Assembly: GCF_001659605.2 (NCBI RefSeq)
Contig: NC_035162.2
Span: 6,777,248 to 6,841,247, forward strand
DNA: 64,000 nucleotides
Origin: Manihot esculenta
Taxonomy: Eukaryota > Streptophyta > Magnoliopsida > Malpighiales > Euphorbiaceae
Direction of reading: 5' to 3'
Shown: positions 23,162 to 33,657 of the stretch, one piece after another
Layout of the letters: each line of letters begins with the position of its first letter
Numbering within the stretch: position 1 is the stretch's first letter
Made by a program: the position numbers and the translations under genes
Notes under the pieces: generated by a model
The model's database searches: none
What the model was told of the DNA's origin: nothing
Seen by the model: only the letters and a program-made list of their open reading frames with translations

Positions 23162-25568
23162 TGTAATACCCGGCTAGACTCCGGTATCGGAAATTCCTAC
23201 CGTCCGGTGGAATCTCGGATGTCGGAAACCTCTAGAAGGGGAAAACCATGTTTTATGAAATGTTTTTAAGGTATTTTATGTTTTAAGTAAAAAGGAAAAT
23301 GAGTTTTGAATGAAAAAGGCCTAAGGAGGCTTTACCAGGTTCGGCCGCCGAAAGTTAAGTTCGGCCGCCGAACATGGATAGGTTTTGGGAGCGCCTTTGG
23401 CCCCCGAAAGCCTTGTTTGAAAGACTTAAGGTTCGGCCGCCGAACCTCATGTTCGGCCGCCGAACATGCATGAGATGTGGGGGCACGTTAGGCCGCCGAA
23501 AGGTGGCAGAACCAGCCCTATAAAAGGCCCCGTGATCGAAACAGGCGAGGTTTCCTCTCCCATTTCGGCCGACGGTGAGCTCTAGCCCTCCTTTGGTCAT
23601 TTTAAGTGTTTTCCCTCAAACCTTTCAGATTTTAACGAGTTACATCTTGTTTTTTGAAGAGTTTTGAAGTTAGAGTAAGATTGGAAGCTTGGAGACCAAA
23701 GAGCGGATTTCTCCCTACCTCCACGCTAAGATCGTTTTTCCTCTCGATCTTCAAGAGGTAAGCTTAGATCCAACCTCTCTTGCATGTTTTAAGAAAGTTT
23801 TAAGTAGATCTATGGGGTAGAAATGCATGAGTAGGCTTGTTGAGTTTCTGTTATGTTTATGGGTTCAATGTGCATGTTCTTGAGCAATGTGCCTTGTTTG
23901 TGTGTTGTAGTTGGGGTTTAAGTTAGTTTGAGACCCTTAGGAGCTTGTATGCTTGAGTATGCATGTTGTAGAATAGGTCTTTGCATGATTGGTTGTGTAG
24001 GGGGTTGGAATGGGCAAGAAGAACCAAGTTTCTGCCCTTTGGCAGAAACCAGGTTCGGCAGCCGAAGGGACTTTCGGCCGCCGAACTAGCTTGGGAGGCA
24101 GCTTTAGGCTGCCGAAGCCTGCCCCCGAAAGTTGGAGTTTCGGCTCTGTCCGAGACTTTCGGCCGCCAAAGGTGCCGCCGAACATGCATGAGTTTCGTCT
24201 CTGTCTGGGAGTTTCGGCCGCCGAAGGTGCCGCCGAACCTGCCTGACTTTCGGATCTGTCTGGACTTTCGGCCGCCGAAGGTGCCGCCGAAAGTGCCCTG
24301 TCCAGACTTTTCTTGCATGTTTTACGTGATGTTTTCAGGATGTTTTAGGGGGTTTTTGGGGAGTATAGTAGAGTTATGTTTATGTATGTTTGGTCCCTCA
24401 CTGGAGTCCACCTGTGTAGGATCGGACTCGAGGAACCAAGGTGTTTAGCAGTGTCAACCATTTCAGAATCGGTGCAGAGCTAGTCTCAGGTGAGTGGAAC
24501 TAAACCTAATGTTTTAAGCTAAGAAATTAAATGTTTTTAGAGCATGATCCATGCATCATAAATGACATGATATATGTATTAGGTTGTTTTGCATTAGAAC
24601 TCACGAATATGATGCATTGCATAATATGTTGTTGATGTGGATGGATGTTGGATGATCCTTAGCCCTCAGTATGAGATGAGATAATATGATATGATATGCC
24701 ATGGTATGATATGAGACAGAAAGACCAAGTCGCCCTTGGTACTATGTTATGTAAGCGGACACTAGGTGAGGCCTAATCGCCCCTGGTGTAGTTGGACTTG
24801 TTATGAGATATGTAAGCGAATACTAGGTGTGGCCTCATCGCCCCTGGTATAGTTGGACGTACTACAGTATGTAGAGGGCTATAGGTGACAAATTCATCCT
24901 TGATGTGATATGTTTGTGATGTGTTGCATTTCATGAAAGCATGAATAAGAAGAAGTTACCTAATAATATACCTAAAAATGGAGGAACTATAATAATAATA
25001 AAATGAACAATAAGATACCTAAAAATGGAGGAATTAAAGCAAATATTTTTAGTTTCTGCTCACTGGGCTTTCTAGCTCACCCCTCTCCCCTAACCCCAGT
25101 CTTGCAGGTGCAGAGTAGATAGAGATAGTCAGGAGATCAGCAGGTTACGTCCATGGTCATGATTATGTAATAGAATAGTTGTGGACATGATGTAATGTAA
25201 GGTTATGTATTGATGTAACAAGAGTTGTATTGTAAAATGATATTATGTTATATGATCAGAGTTATAGTATTGTGCTTGGCCCGAGTTGGTTAATCCCTTT
25301 GTACATGAGTTTTATTTTATGTGTTTCATGTGATGGACCGAGTTTGACAAAGGGGTATGCTGACCCTAGGGGTTCTATGAGTTCAGTCATAGTGCATACA
25401 CAGGTCAAACGGGTTAAAGAAGAAGTTTACAGTTTATGCTTATGTTTGATCATGTATGGGATTATACCAGCTATACAGGAAGTATGTTAGGCTTGCTACG
25501 GGTCCTGGCGGCCTTAAGCCGATCTGGATCCTAGCGCCGGTAGCGGTCCGGATTTCCGGGTCGTTACA
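23162..25568 (+). repeat. 3' LTR of gypsy A
   Basis: It is nearly identical to 16372-18777; differences include one extra T in a poly-T run and about eight substitutions. It is preceded by the polypurine tract. Its last six bases GTTACA recur at 26689-26694. Confidence 0.92.
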
Positions 25569-26694
25569 CGTGATCCCCGGCACTGTTACCGCTCACAGCC
25601 CGTGACCTTCCTCTGGGCCCAGCCACTGTGAGCAGCTCTTAACATCCCTTCACCCTCACGGGTTCCAGGCAGGATTTGTCCCTCGGGGGAGCCATTACGG
25701 CCCGCCCTAGCCCGAGTGGATTTGGCTCAATTCCTTCCTCTGGGAATTAGGTCGCCTCCCCCACTGCTCGAACCCTTGACCTCCCACTTTAAGGGAATAG
25801 TCTGGTGAGAGTGAGTACCAATTGTTCGGAACAATTGGTACTCACTCTCACCAGACTATTCCCTTAAAGTGGGAGGTCAAGGGTTCGAGCAGTGGGGGAG
25901 GCGACCTAATTCCCAGAGGAAGGAATTGGGCCAAATCCACTCGGGCTAGGGCGGGCCGTAATGGCTCCCCCGAGGGACAAATCCTGCCTGGAACCCGTGA
26001 GGGTGAAGGGATGTTAAGAGCTGCTCACAGTGGCTGGGCCCAGAGGAAGGTCACGGGCTGTGAGCGGTAACAGTGCCGGGGATCACGTCCGGGCTGTTAC
26101 ATAAAAAAGGCGCCTTTTTTTTTGGCACAATTGGTACTCACTCTCACCAGACTATTCCCTTAAAGTGGGAGGTCAAGGGTTCGAGCAGTGGGGGAGGCGA
26201 CCTAATTCCCAGAGGAAGGAATTGGGCCAAATCCACTCGGGTTAGGGCGGGCCGTAATGGCTCCCCCGAGGGACAAATCCTGCCTGGAACCCGTGAGGGT
26301 GAAGGGATGTTAAGAGCTGCTCACAGTGGCTGGGCCCAGAGGAAGGTCACGGGCTGTGAGCGGTAACAGTGCCGGGGATCACGTCCGGGCTGTTACATAA
26401 AAAAGGCGCCTTTTTTTTTGGCACAATTGGTACTCACTCTCACCAGACTATTCCCTTAAAGTGGGAGGTCAAGGGTTCGAGCAGTGGGGGAGGCGACCTA
26501 ATTCCCAGAGGAAGGAATTGGGCCAAATCCACTCGGGCTAGGGCGGGCCGTAATGGCTCCCCCGAGGGACAAATCCTGCCTGGAACCCGTGAGGGTGAAG
26601 GGATGTTAAGAGCTGCTCACAGTGGCTGGGCCCAGAGGAAGGTCACGGGCTGTGAGCGGTAACAGGGCCGGTCGAAAGGGGCCGGGCTGTTACA
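25569..26694. repeat. SINE-like repeat array: one inverted and three direct copies
   Basis: A repeat unit occurs directly at about 25829-26124, 26125-26420 and 26421-26694 (period 296 bp), and inverted at 25569-25827. The first two form a 259-bp hairpin arm pair around base 25828 with about one mismatch. Each direct unit has Pol III-like boxes: A box TGGCACAATTGG (26123-26134; 26419-26430) and a B-box-like GGTTCGAGCAG (26178-26188; 26474-26484). Units are joined by the palindrome AAAAAAGGCGCCTTTTTT and a T9 run, a Pol III terminator signature. GTTACA at both ends (25563-25568 and 26689-26694) may be the target duplication. Short open frames inside are not genes. The family name is unknown to me. 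Confidence 0.75.
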
Positions 26695-26695
26695 G

Positions 26696-26797
26696 GTCGG
26701 ATGTTTGAAGGCTCAGTGGGTCTCCCATCCCCGCATTCACGATCTGTAATTTTTCTGGAGCTCCAGTCCCTTTCTGTTCCTTGCTATTGCTCGCCAT
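26696..26797 (-). pseudogene. copia-2 gag N-terminal segment, separated by gypsy A
   Basis: From an ATG at 26797 (MASNSKEQKG...) about 34 codons run to the GGTCG target duplication. The frame then resumes in phase at 16371. The DHPGM context at the junction is typical of plant copia gag, where LSL...SDHPGM precedes the UBN2 domain. The leader between this ATG and the primer site is about 70 bp. Confidence 0.85.
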
Positions 26798-26882
26798 GAC
26801 CAGATCTATCGAAAGAACCAAGGATCTCTCCTATGCAACCGGCGACGCGCCGGCGTGAGTTAGGAACCGCGCTCTGATACCA

Positions 26883-27105
26883 TGTGCAGAAACAGAAGAG
26901 AGAGAGGAAGAAAAAGAGAACTTTTATTTAAAATCAGAAAAATGACGTTATGTTCAGTTCTGGAAGCATCGCTTCCTGTTTATACCAAACTGAGTCACAC
27001 GCACAGCATGTGCATACAAACAACTCAATCTAAACAAAACGACACAGTTTAGATAAACAATATAAAATAACAACTACAATCAATAAAATGACATAGCTTT
27101 TAACA
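26883..27105 (-). repeat. 5' LTR of copia-2
   Basis: This is the 223-bp partner of 11919-12141. The primer-binding site is immediately adjacent at 26871-26882. Confidence 0.93.
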
Positions 27106-27190
27106 AAATAGTCTCTATCTTTTCTCAGATCTATTAAAACGTCCTTATCGTTTCTTTTTGTCAACGAAATAGTCCCTGTCTTTTCTTTCG

Positions 27191-27687
27191 TCCTCCTCCT
27201 CCTCCTCCTCCTCCGAAAAATAATAAGAAAAAGAAGAAGAAGAAGAGAAAGAAGAAGAAGAAGAGAAAGAAGAAGAAGAAGAAGAAGAAGAAGAAGAAGA
27301 AGAAGAAGAAGAAGGAGAAGAAGAAGAAGAAGGAGGAGGAGAAGAAGAAGAAGAAGAAGAAGAAGAAGAAGAAGAAGAAGAGAAAGAAGAAAAAGAAGAA
27401 GAAGAAGGAGAAGAAGAAGAAGAAGAAGAAGAAGAAGAAGAAGCAGAAGAAGAAGAAGAAGAAGAAAAAGAAGAAGAAGAAGAGAAAGAAGAAAAAGAAG
27501 AGAAAGAAGAAAAAGAAGCAAAAGAAGAAGAAGGAGAAGAAGCAGAAGAAGAAGAAGGAGAAGAAGCAGAAGAAGAAGGAGAAGAAGCAGAAGAAGAAGG
27601 AGAAGAAGAAGAAGAAGCAGAAGAAGTAGAAGCAGAAGGAAGAATAATTGATGAAGAAGAAAAGGAAGGAGGAGGAGAAAGAAAATA
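27191..27687. repeat. (CTC)n/(GAA)n microsatellite
   Basis: TCC repeats at 27191-27214 are followed by about 470 bp of imperfect GAA/GAG/AAG triplets. It lies in the right half of the TIR element. It yields long poly-Leu and poly-Ser frames on the minus strand that are composition artefacts. Confidence 0.95.
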
Positions 27688-27852
27688 ATGGGGGTTAATA
27701 TAGTCTTTCACTATATTTTTAACGGCAAAAATAGACAGAAGACTATTTCATTGACGGAGAGAAAACATAAGGACGTTTTAATAGGTTTCTAAAAATATAG
27801 GGACTGACTTGTTAATAATGGTAATACCCAGGGACTAAATCGTAAATTACCC

Positions 27853-28059
27853 ATTTCTTATAGTCTTTTCTTTTTTTTTTTTTAATTTATCTGGTTAAGT
27901 GGTTAGCACTGAGCCACTTGTCTTTAAATTAAAATTTAATTTATCTTTTTCTTTTTTTCTTTTTTTTTTCCTTTTTTTATTCTTTTTCTTTTTATTTTTT
28001 TATTATTTATTATTTTTTCGAATGTTATATTTGTTACCAAAGGTTTTACTAATTGGAGA
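27853..28059. other. T-rich spacer
   Basis: This is poly-T/A-rich DNA between the TIR element and the hAT remnant. The short word GGTTAAGTGGTTAGCAC (about 27893) loosely resembles a Pol III A box, but there is no B box. Confidence 0.4.
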
Positions 28060-29492
28060 AAAAATGAAATATCGAGAGAACATATACGAGACCATAATAG
28101 CGATTATAATAGATGTCATTTAACTTGTCAAGATTGAATGAACCAAGCTCAACACATTGAAGAGTTTATTTTAAAACAATCAAAAAAGTCAAAGATTGAG
28201 TATTGTTGTAGATTAAATGCATTGATTGTTTATCTCCGTTATCTCTTGACGCAATGTTTGGCTTTTTGAGAGAACGATGAGTCATTAAATTAAGAAAATT
28301 TTATTGAATTGTTTAAGGTATTAACTTCATGTAATGAAAAATTTAATAATATGGTGTTGAAAAATGCTCATGAGAATTTGAAACTCATAGCTCCTTATTT
28401 TCAAAAATATATCATTAATGCATGTGCAGTGAAATAATAAATGCTATAATTAGAAATTTGGGAGATGATTTATTTTCCATTTTGGTTGATGAATGTTGGG
28501 ATGTATTAGTAAATGAGCAAATGGGTGTTGTCATTCGTTATGTTAATAAATTTGAATGTGTTGTTGAAATTTTTTTTAGTATTATGCATATCAATGATAC
28601 CAGTGCATCGTCACTTAAAAAAACTATAGAGTATTTATTCTCTACCATGGTTTGAATATATCAAGTTTGAGACGCAAATGATATGATGGAGCTAGTAATA
28701 TGTGAGGGGAATTTAATGGGCTTAAAAGTTTAATTTTAAGGGAGAATTCTAGTACTTATTATGTTCATTATTTTGCTCATCAATTCCAACTCACACTTTT
28801 TGATATTGCTAGAAAACATGTAAATATAAGCATTTTTTTAAATATCTTTGTACGTTTGTACAATGTTATTAGAGGTTCCTGTAAAAAAAGAGACATGCTT
28901 CAATAAAAGTAAAGAGAGAAAGTAGTTGAAGGGATTAGAATTTGAGAAATAGCAATTGGATAAGGTTTAAACTAAGAGATGACAATAAAGAGTTTAGGAG
29001 ATACTCATTGGAGTTCTCATCATAGTACATTCATTAATTTGATACATTTATTTTCATTTGTGATTGATGTTCTTGATTATATTAGTGAAAATAGTAATGA
29101 TGATCCACAAAGGGGTGAAGCAATTGAGTTGCTAGATATTATGAATCGTTTTGAATTTATTTCTGTGTTGCTTTTCGTGAGAAAAATTTTGAGAATCACT
29201 CATTACTTATCACAAAACTTTGCAAAGGAGGGATCAATAAAGTTTTCAAATATCATTTGTAAGTTGTAAGAGATGATGATTGAGAATCTTTACTACTTGA
29301 AGTAGTGCAATTTTGTGGTATACATGATATAGTTGTTTTAATGATGAATGATTTGTACACAATAAGAGGGAGATGAAAAAGAAATGAAAAGATGACAAAT
29401 TTTATTTATACCGTGTTGTGCTATTCTACTATGTCATTTGATATGCAATTTCAAAAACTTAATAATTGTTTTGATGAATTGAATACAAATTT
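28060..29492 (+). pseudogene. hAT-superfamily transposase remnant, copy 1
   Basis: Plus-strand fragments match the plant TTF-type zinc-finger/DUF4371 hAT transposase. One block (28422-28655) reads EIINAIIRNLGDDLFSILVDECWDVLVNEQMGVVIRYVNK...TSASSLK. Another (28979-29269) reads LGDTHWSSHHSTFINLIHLF...DVLDYISENS. In this family these are the RNase H-like fold segments around the first catalytic Asp (ILVDE) and the GDTRW motif; the latter reads GDTHW. Stops and frameshifts separate the blocks. The N-terminal zinc finger and C-terminal dimerisation domain were not seen. Confidence 0.8.
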
Positions 29493-29789
29493 TGTAATAC
29501 TCGGCTAGATTCAGGCATCGGAATCCCTACCTTCCGGCGGAATCTCCGTTGGAATATGGAATTTTGATGATGCCAGAGTCTTCTAGAAGGAAAATGTGAA
29601 CACTAAAATGATTTTTATTTTAATACAATTAAAAAAGTCAAAGATTGAGTATTGTTGTAGAAAAGCATTGATTGTTTATCTCCGTTATCTCTTGACGCAA
29701 TGAGTGGTTTTTGGAGAGTGCTTTTAAATTAAGAAAGCTATGTTTGAACAAATTAGGTTCGGCCGCCGAACCTCAAATTGGTGTTGAAA
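29493..29789. other. Gypsy-B LTR start followed by a mosaic of LTR and hAT sequence
   Basis: 29493 to about 29590 duplicates the first 98 bp of the gypsy B LTR (compare 30918). From about 29590 to 29789, short stretches of hAT sequence (compare 28157-28270) and LTR sequence (compare 31127-31205, including one TTCGGCCGCCGAA) alternate and even mix base by base. See findings: a consensus artefact is likely. Confidence 0.6.
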
Positions 29790-30917
29790 ATGCTCATGAG
29801 AATTTGAAACTCATAGCTCCTTATTTTCAAAAATATATCATTAATGCATGTGCAGTGAAATAATAAATGCTATAATTAGAAATTTGGGAGATGATTTATT
29901 TTCCATTTTGGTTGATGAATGTTGGGATGTATTAGTAAATGAGCAAATGGGTGTTGTCATTCGTTATGTTAATAAATTTGAATGTGTTGTTGAAATTTTT
30001 TTTAGTATTATGCATATCAATGATACCAGTGCATCGTCACTTAAAAAAACTATAGAGTATTTATTCTCTACCATGGTTTGAATATATCAAGTTTGAGACG
30101 CAAATGATATGATGGAGCTAGTAATATGTGAGGGGAATTTAATGGGCTTAAAAGTTTAATTTTAAGGGAGAATTCTAGTACTTATTATGTTCATTATTTT
30201 GCTCATCAATTCCAACTCACACTTTTTGATATTGCTAGAAAACATGTAAATATAAGCATTTTTTTAAATATCTTTGTACGTTTGTACAATGTTATTAGAG
30301 GTTCCTGTAAAAAAAGAGACATGCTTCAATAAAAGTAAAGAGAGAAAGTAGTTGAAGGGATTAGAATTTGAGAAATAGCAATTGGATAAGGTTTAAACTA
30401 AGAGATGACAATAAAGAGTTTAGGAGATACTCATTGGAGTTCTCATCATAGTACATTCATTAATTTGATACATTTATTTTCATTTGTGATTGATGTTCTT
30501 GATTATATTAGTGAAAATAGTAATGATGATCCACAAAGGGGTGAAGCAATTGAGTTGCTAGATATTATGAATCGTTTTGAATTTATTTCTGTGTTGCTTT
30601 TCGTGAGAAAAATTTTGAGAATCACTCATTACTTATCACAAACTTTGCAAAGGAGGGATCAATAAAGTTTTCAAATATCATTTGTAAGTTGTAAGAGATG
30701 ATGATTGAGAATCTTTACTACTTGAAGTAGTGCAATTTTGTGGTATACATGATATAGTTGTTTTAATGATGAATGATTTGTACACAATAAGAGGGAGATG
30801 AAAAAGAAATGAAAAGATGACAAATTTTTATTTATACCGTGTTGTGCTATTCTACTATGTCATTGATATGCAATTTCAAAAACTTAATAATTGTTTTGAT
30901 GAATTGAATACAAATTT
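29790..30917 (+). pseudogene. hAT-superfamily transposase remnant, copy 2
   Basis: This is a near-exact repeat of about 28360-29492 with an offset of about 1425 bp. The same protein fragments appear at 29848-30081 and 30405-30665. The differences I can see are single-base changes in homopolymer length. It ends in the same flank, then the full gypsy B LTR at 30918. Confidence 0.8.
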
Positions 30918-33386
30918 TGTAATACTCGGCTAGATTCAGGCATCGGAATCCCTACCTTCCGGCGGAATCTCCGTTGGAATATGGAATTTTGATGATGCCA
31001 GAGTCTTCTAGAAGGGTAAAATGTGATTTCTAAAATGATTTTTACTGATTTCATAGTTTTAAATGAAAAAGATTTGAGTTTTGGAAAAGAAAAGACCAAG
31101 GAGGTTTTGCCAGGTTCGGCCGCCGAACATGAGTAGGTTTCGGGAGTGCTTTTGGCCTCCGAAAGCTATGTTTGAACAAACCAGGTTCGGCCGCCGAACC
31201 TCAAGTTCGGCCGCCGAACATGGGGGTGTTTTGCTTGCACGTTAGGCCGCCGAAGGAGGTTTGGCTGGCCACCTATAAAAGCCCCTCAGACCGAAAATGG
31301 GCGAGTTTTCTCCCCATTCTCGAGCTCAGGTGTGTTCATGTTCTCCTTTGGTCATTTTCATGTTTTCTCTTCATCTCCTTCATATTTTTATGAGTTCCAT
31401 GGTTGTTTTGAAGAGTTTTCAAGCTTAGATCGAGTTTTGGGAGTTTGGAGGCCCAAGGAGTAGTTCCTCCCATCTCCAAGTTAGAGCTCGCACAAACCCT
31501 CGATCTTCAAGAGGTAAGTGTGGATCTATGCTTTCTTTTACGTTTCATGAAGTTTTAAGTGAGTTTTAAGAGGTTTTGATGGTTGAGCATGGGTAGATAT
31601 GCATGTTAGGGTTTATGTGGGTTTTATGCCCAATGTATGATAATGTATGTTCATGTGATGTTTGTGTTGGGGTTTAGGCCAGTTTCCAAGCCCCTTGAGC
31701 ATATGGGAGAGAGTATGCATGATTGGGAGAGAGTATGTGGGGATTTCGGTTGTTTTCGGTTTATGTTATCCCTTTATATAAATGTGTGTTTTTGTATGAT
31801 ATATGTAAGGTTGTTGGGGTTTAGGATAGTTTGAGACCCCTATGTGCTTGGTTGCATGTTGTAGAATAGTTAGTGCGTGTTTTAGGGGTGTTTGGAAGGT
31901 TTAGGAGGCTTCAATGCATGAGAAGCTGAGTTCTGCCCTTCTGGGAAGAACTCAGGTTTGGCCGCCGAAGGTGGTTTCGGCCGCCGAACCTGCCTTTGAA
32001 TGCAGGGATTGGCCGCCTAACCTTGCCCCCGAAAGTTGAGTTTTGGCTTGAAAGCAGACTTTCGGCCGCCGAAGGTAATGTTCGGCCGCCGAAAGTGCCT
32101 GACTTTCGTCTCTGGAGTGAGGGTTCGGCCGCCGAAGGTGCCGCCGAACTTGCCTGACTTTCGTCTCTGTCTGGGACTTTCGGCCGCCGAAAGTGCCCTG
32201 TCCAGCCTTTTCTTGGGTGTTTTCTATGCATGCTTCTATGATGTTTTAGGGGGGTTTTTGGGTAGTCTTTTATGAGTTGTTTAGAGTATGTTTAGCACCT
32301 CACTGGAGTCCACCTGTGTAGGATCGGACCCGAGGAACCGAGGTGTTTAGCAGTGTCAGCCATTTCAGAGTCGGCCCTGAGCTAGTCACAGGTGAGTGGA
32401 ACTAACCCTTATGTTTTAAAAGTTAAACAAATGTTTTAGCATGATCCATGCATCATGAAATGCCATGAAATATATATTAGGTTGTGCTGCACTCATATTC
32501 ACGAATATGATGCATTGCATATTATGTTGTTGATGTGGATGAATGTTGAATGATCCTCTAGCCCTCACCATGATAGTATATGATAATGATGATGATGATA
32601 TGATATAAGATGAAAAGACCAGGTCGCCCCTGGTACTATGTTTATGCAAGCGAACACTAGGTGAGGCCTAATCGCCCCTGGTGTAGTCGGACATGTTATG
32701 ATATGAGTTATGTAAGCGAACACTAGGTGAGGCCTAATCGCCCCTGGTGTAGTTGGACATGTTATGATATGTAGAGGGCTAGTGGTGACAAATTCATCCT
32801 TGATGTGATATGTTTGTGCTGTGGCGCATTTCATGAAAGCATATGTTAAAAATGAATTGTTTTCTTTATGGTTTCTGCTCACTGGGCTTTTTAGCTCACC
32901 CCTCTCCCCTAACCCCAGGTTTGCAGGGTCAGAGATAGTCAGGAGATCAGCAGGTTATGTCCATGGTCGTGTTTATGTAATAGAATAGTAGTGGACATGA
33001 TGTAATATAAGATTATGTATTGTTGTAAAAAGAGTCGTATTGTAATATGACCTTATGTTATATGTTCAGAGTTATAGTATTGTGCTTGGCCCGAGTTTGG
33101 ATAATCCCCTTGTACATGAGTTTTATTTTATACTGTTACATGTGATGGACCGAGTTTGGCGTAGGGTATGCTGACCCTAAGGGTTCTATGAGTTCAGTCA
33201 TAGTGCGTACACAGGTCAAACTGGTTAAAGGTAAAGTTTTTTTTAAATGTTTTAAGAAAATGTTGGATCATGTTTGGGATTATACCAGCTGTACAGGATG
33301 CATAGTAGGCTTGCTACGGGTCCCGGCGGCCTTATGCCGATCTGGATCCTAATGCCGGTAGCGGTCTGGATTTTCGGGTCGTTACA
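30918..33386 (+). repeat. 5' LTR of gypsy B
   Basis: It runs from TGTAATACTCGG to GGGTCGTTACA. TATAAAA is at 31274-31280, and TTCGGCCGCCGAA starts at 31115, 31186 and 31206. A donor-like GAG|GTAAG is at 31513/31514, and tandem GTAAGCGAACACTAGGTGAG repeats lie around 32640-32770. U3 is only distantly like that of A; U5 is close to it. Confidence 0.9.
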
Positions 33387-33657
33387 GAATGGTATCAGAG
33401 CCCTAGGTTCACATGGTCGGACCTATAGTGTGTCGGGCTCATAGAGATTATAGTAGGGCAAGCACAATAGGAAGATCATGTCCACTAGGATAGGATATGG
33501 AGTCCTGTCTTGTATGATGATGTGAAATGCCATGATGATGAGCATGTGCATTAATGCTATGATATGTATGTTATGTATGTGGTGCAGGTTCATGTGTTTC
33601 CACGTGAACCATATAATGCTAATGTTTATGTGCTATGTTATGCTTTCAGAAGTCAAG

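Larger units (their letters stand above)
16372..25568 (+). mobile_element. Ty3/gypsy element A: gag present, pol decayed, LTRs nearly identical
   Basis: LTRs at 16372-18777 and 23162-25568 (2406 and 2407 bp) differ at roughly nine sites. The primer site TGGTATCAGAGC is at 18781-18792, and a polypurine tract GGGGGGGAGA ends at 23160. The target duplication GGTCG lies left at 16367-16371; the right copy is at 26695-26699, after a further 1.1-kb SINE-like array that seems to have entered at the LTR end. Gag is open (546 codons from 19040), while pol is recognisable only in fragments with many stops. It belongs to the same lineage as D2. It is nested in copia-2 gag. Confidence 0.93.
11919..27105 (-). 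mobile_element. Ty1/copia retrotransposon (copia-2), intact except for a nested gypsy insert
   Basis: LTRs of 223 bp (11919-12141 and 26883-27105) differ at one position that I can see. Target duplication AAATA lies at 11914-11918 and 27106-27110. On the minus strand the primer site TGGTATCAGAGC (26871-26882) abuts the 5' LTR, and a GAGGAGGGGG purine tract (about 12142-12152) abuts the 3' LTR. Removing the insert at 16372-26699 (with one TSD copy) leaves an element of about 4.9 kb with one uninterrupted gag-pol frame. The near-identical LTRs imply recent insertion. Confidence 0.95.
11434..27852. mobile_element. Terminal-inverted-repeat element (MULE/foldback-like), split by copia-2
   Basis: The left end GGGTAATTTAC (11434) and right end GTAAATTACCC (27852) are the outermost bases of inverted repeats that match over about 115 bp (TTACCATTATTAACAAG, CTATTAAAACGTCC and so on). 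Inside, both halves carry degenerate direct repeats of about 70 bp with the words CTATTAAAACGTCCTTATCG, GTCAACGAAATAGTCCCT. Without copia-2 the element would be about 1.2 kb. No clean target duplication was found at the ends. There is no transposase, so it is non-autonomous. Long, internally repetitive TIRs and GGG..CCC ends fit plant Mutator-like or foldback elements; the superfamily is inferred. Confidence 0.65.

Noticed and set aside
25822..26662. 97-aa frames repeated three times
   Set aside because: They fall in the SINE-like repeat units; identical copies simply reflect the 296-bp period. No start context or protein family is recognisable.
27030..27711. Long poly-Leu and poly-Ser open frames on the minus strand
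   Set aside because: They are translations of the GAA/GAG microsatellite in different frames; no codon other than the repeat is conserved.
27893..27912. tRNA-like word GGTTAAGTGGTTAGCAC
   Set aside because: An A-box-like match alone, with no B box or cloverleaf downstream; the region is simple T-rich sequence.
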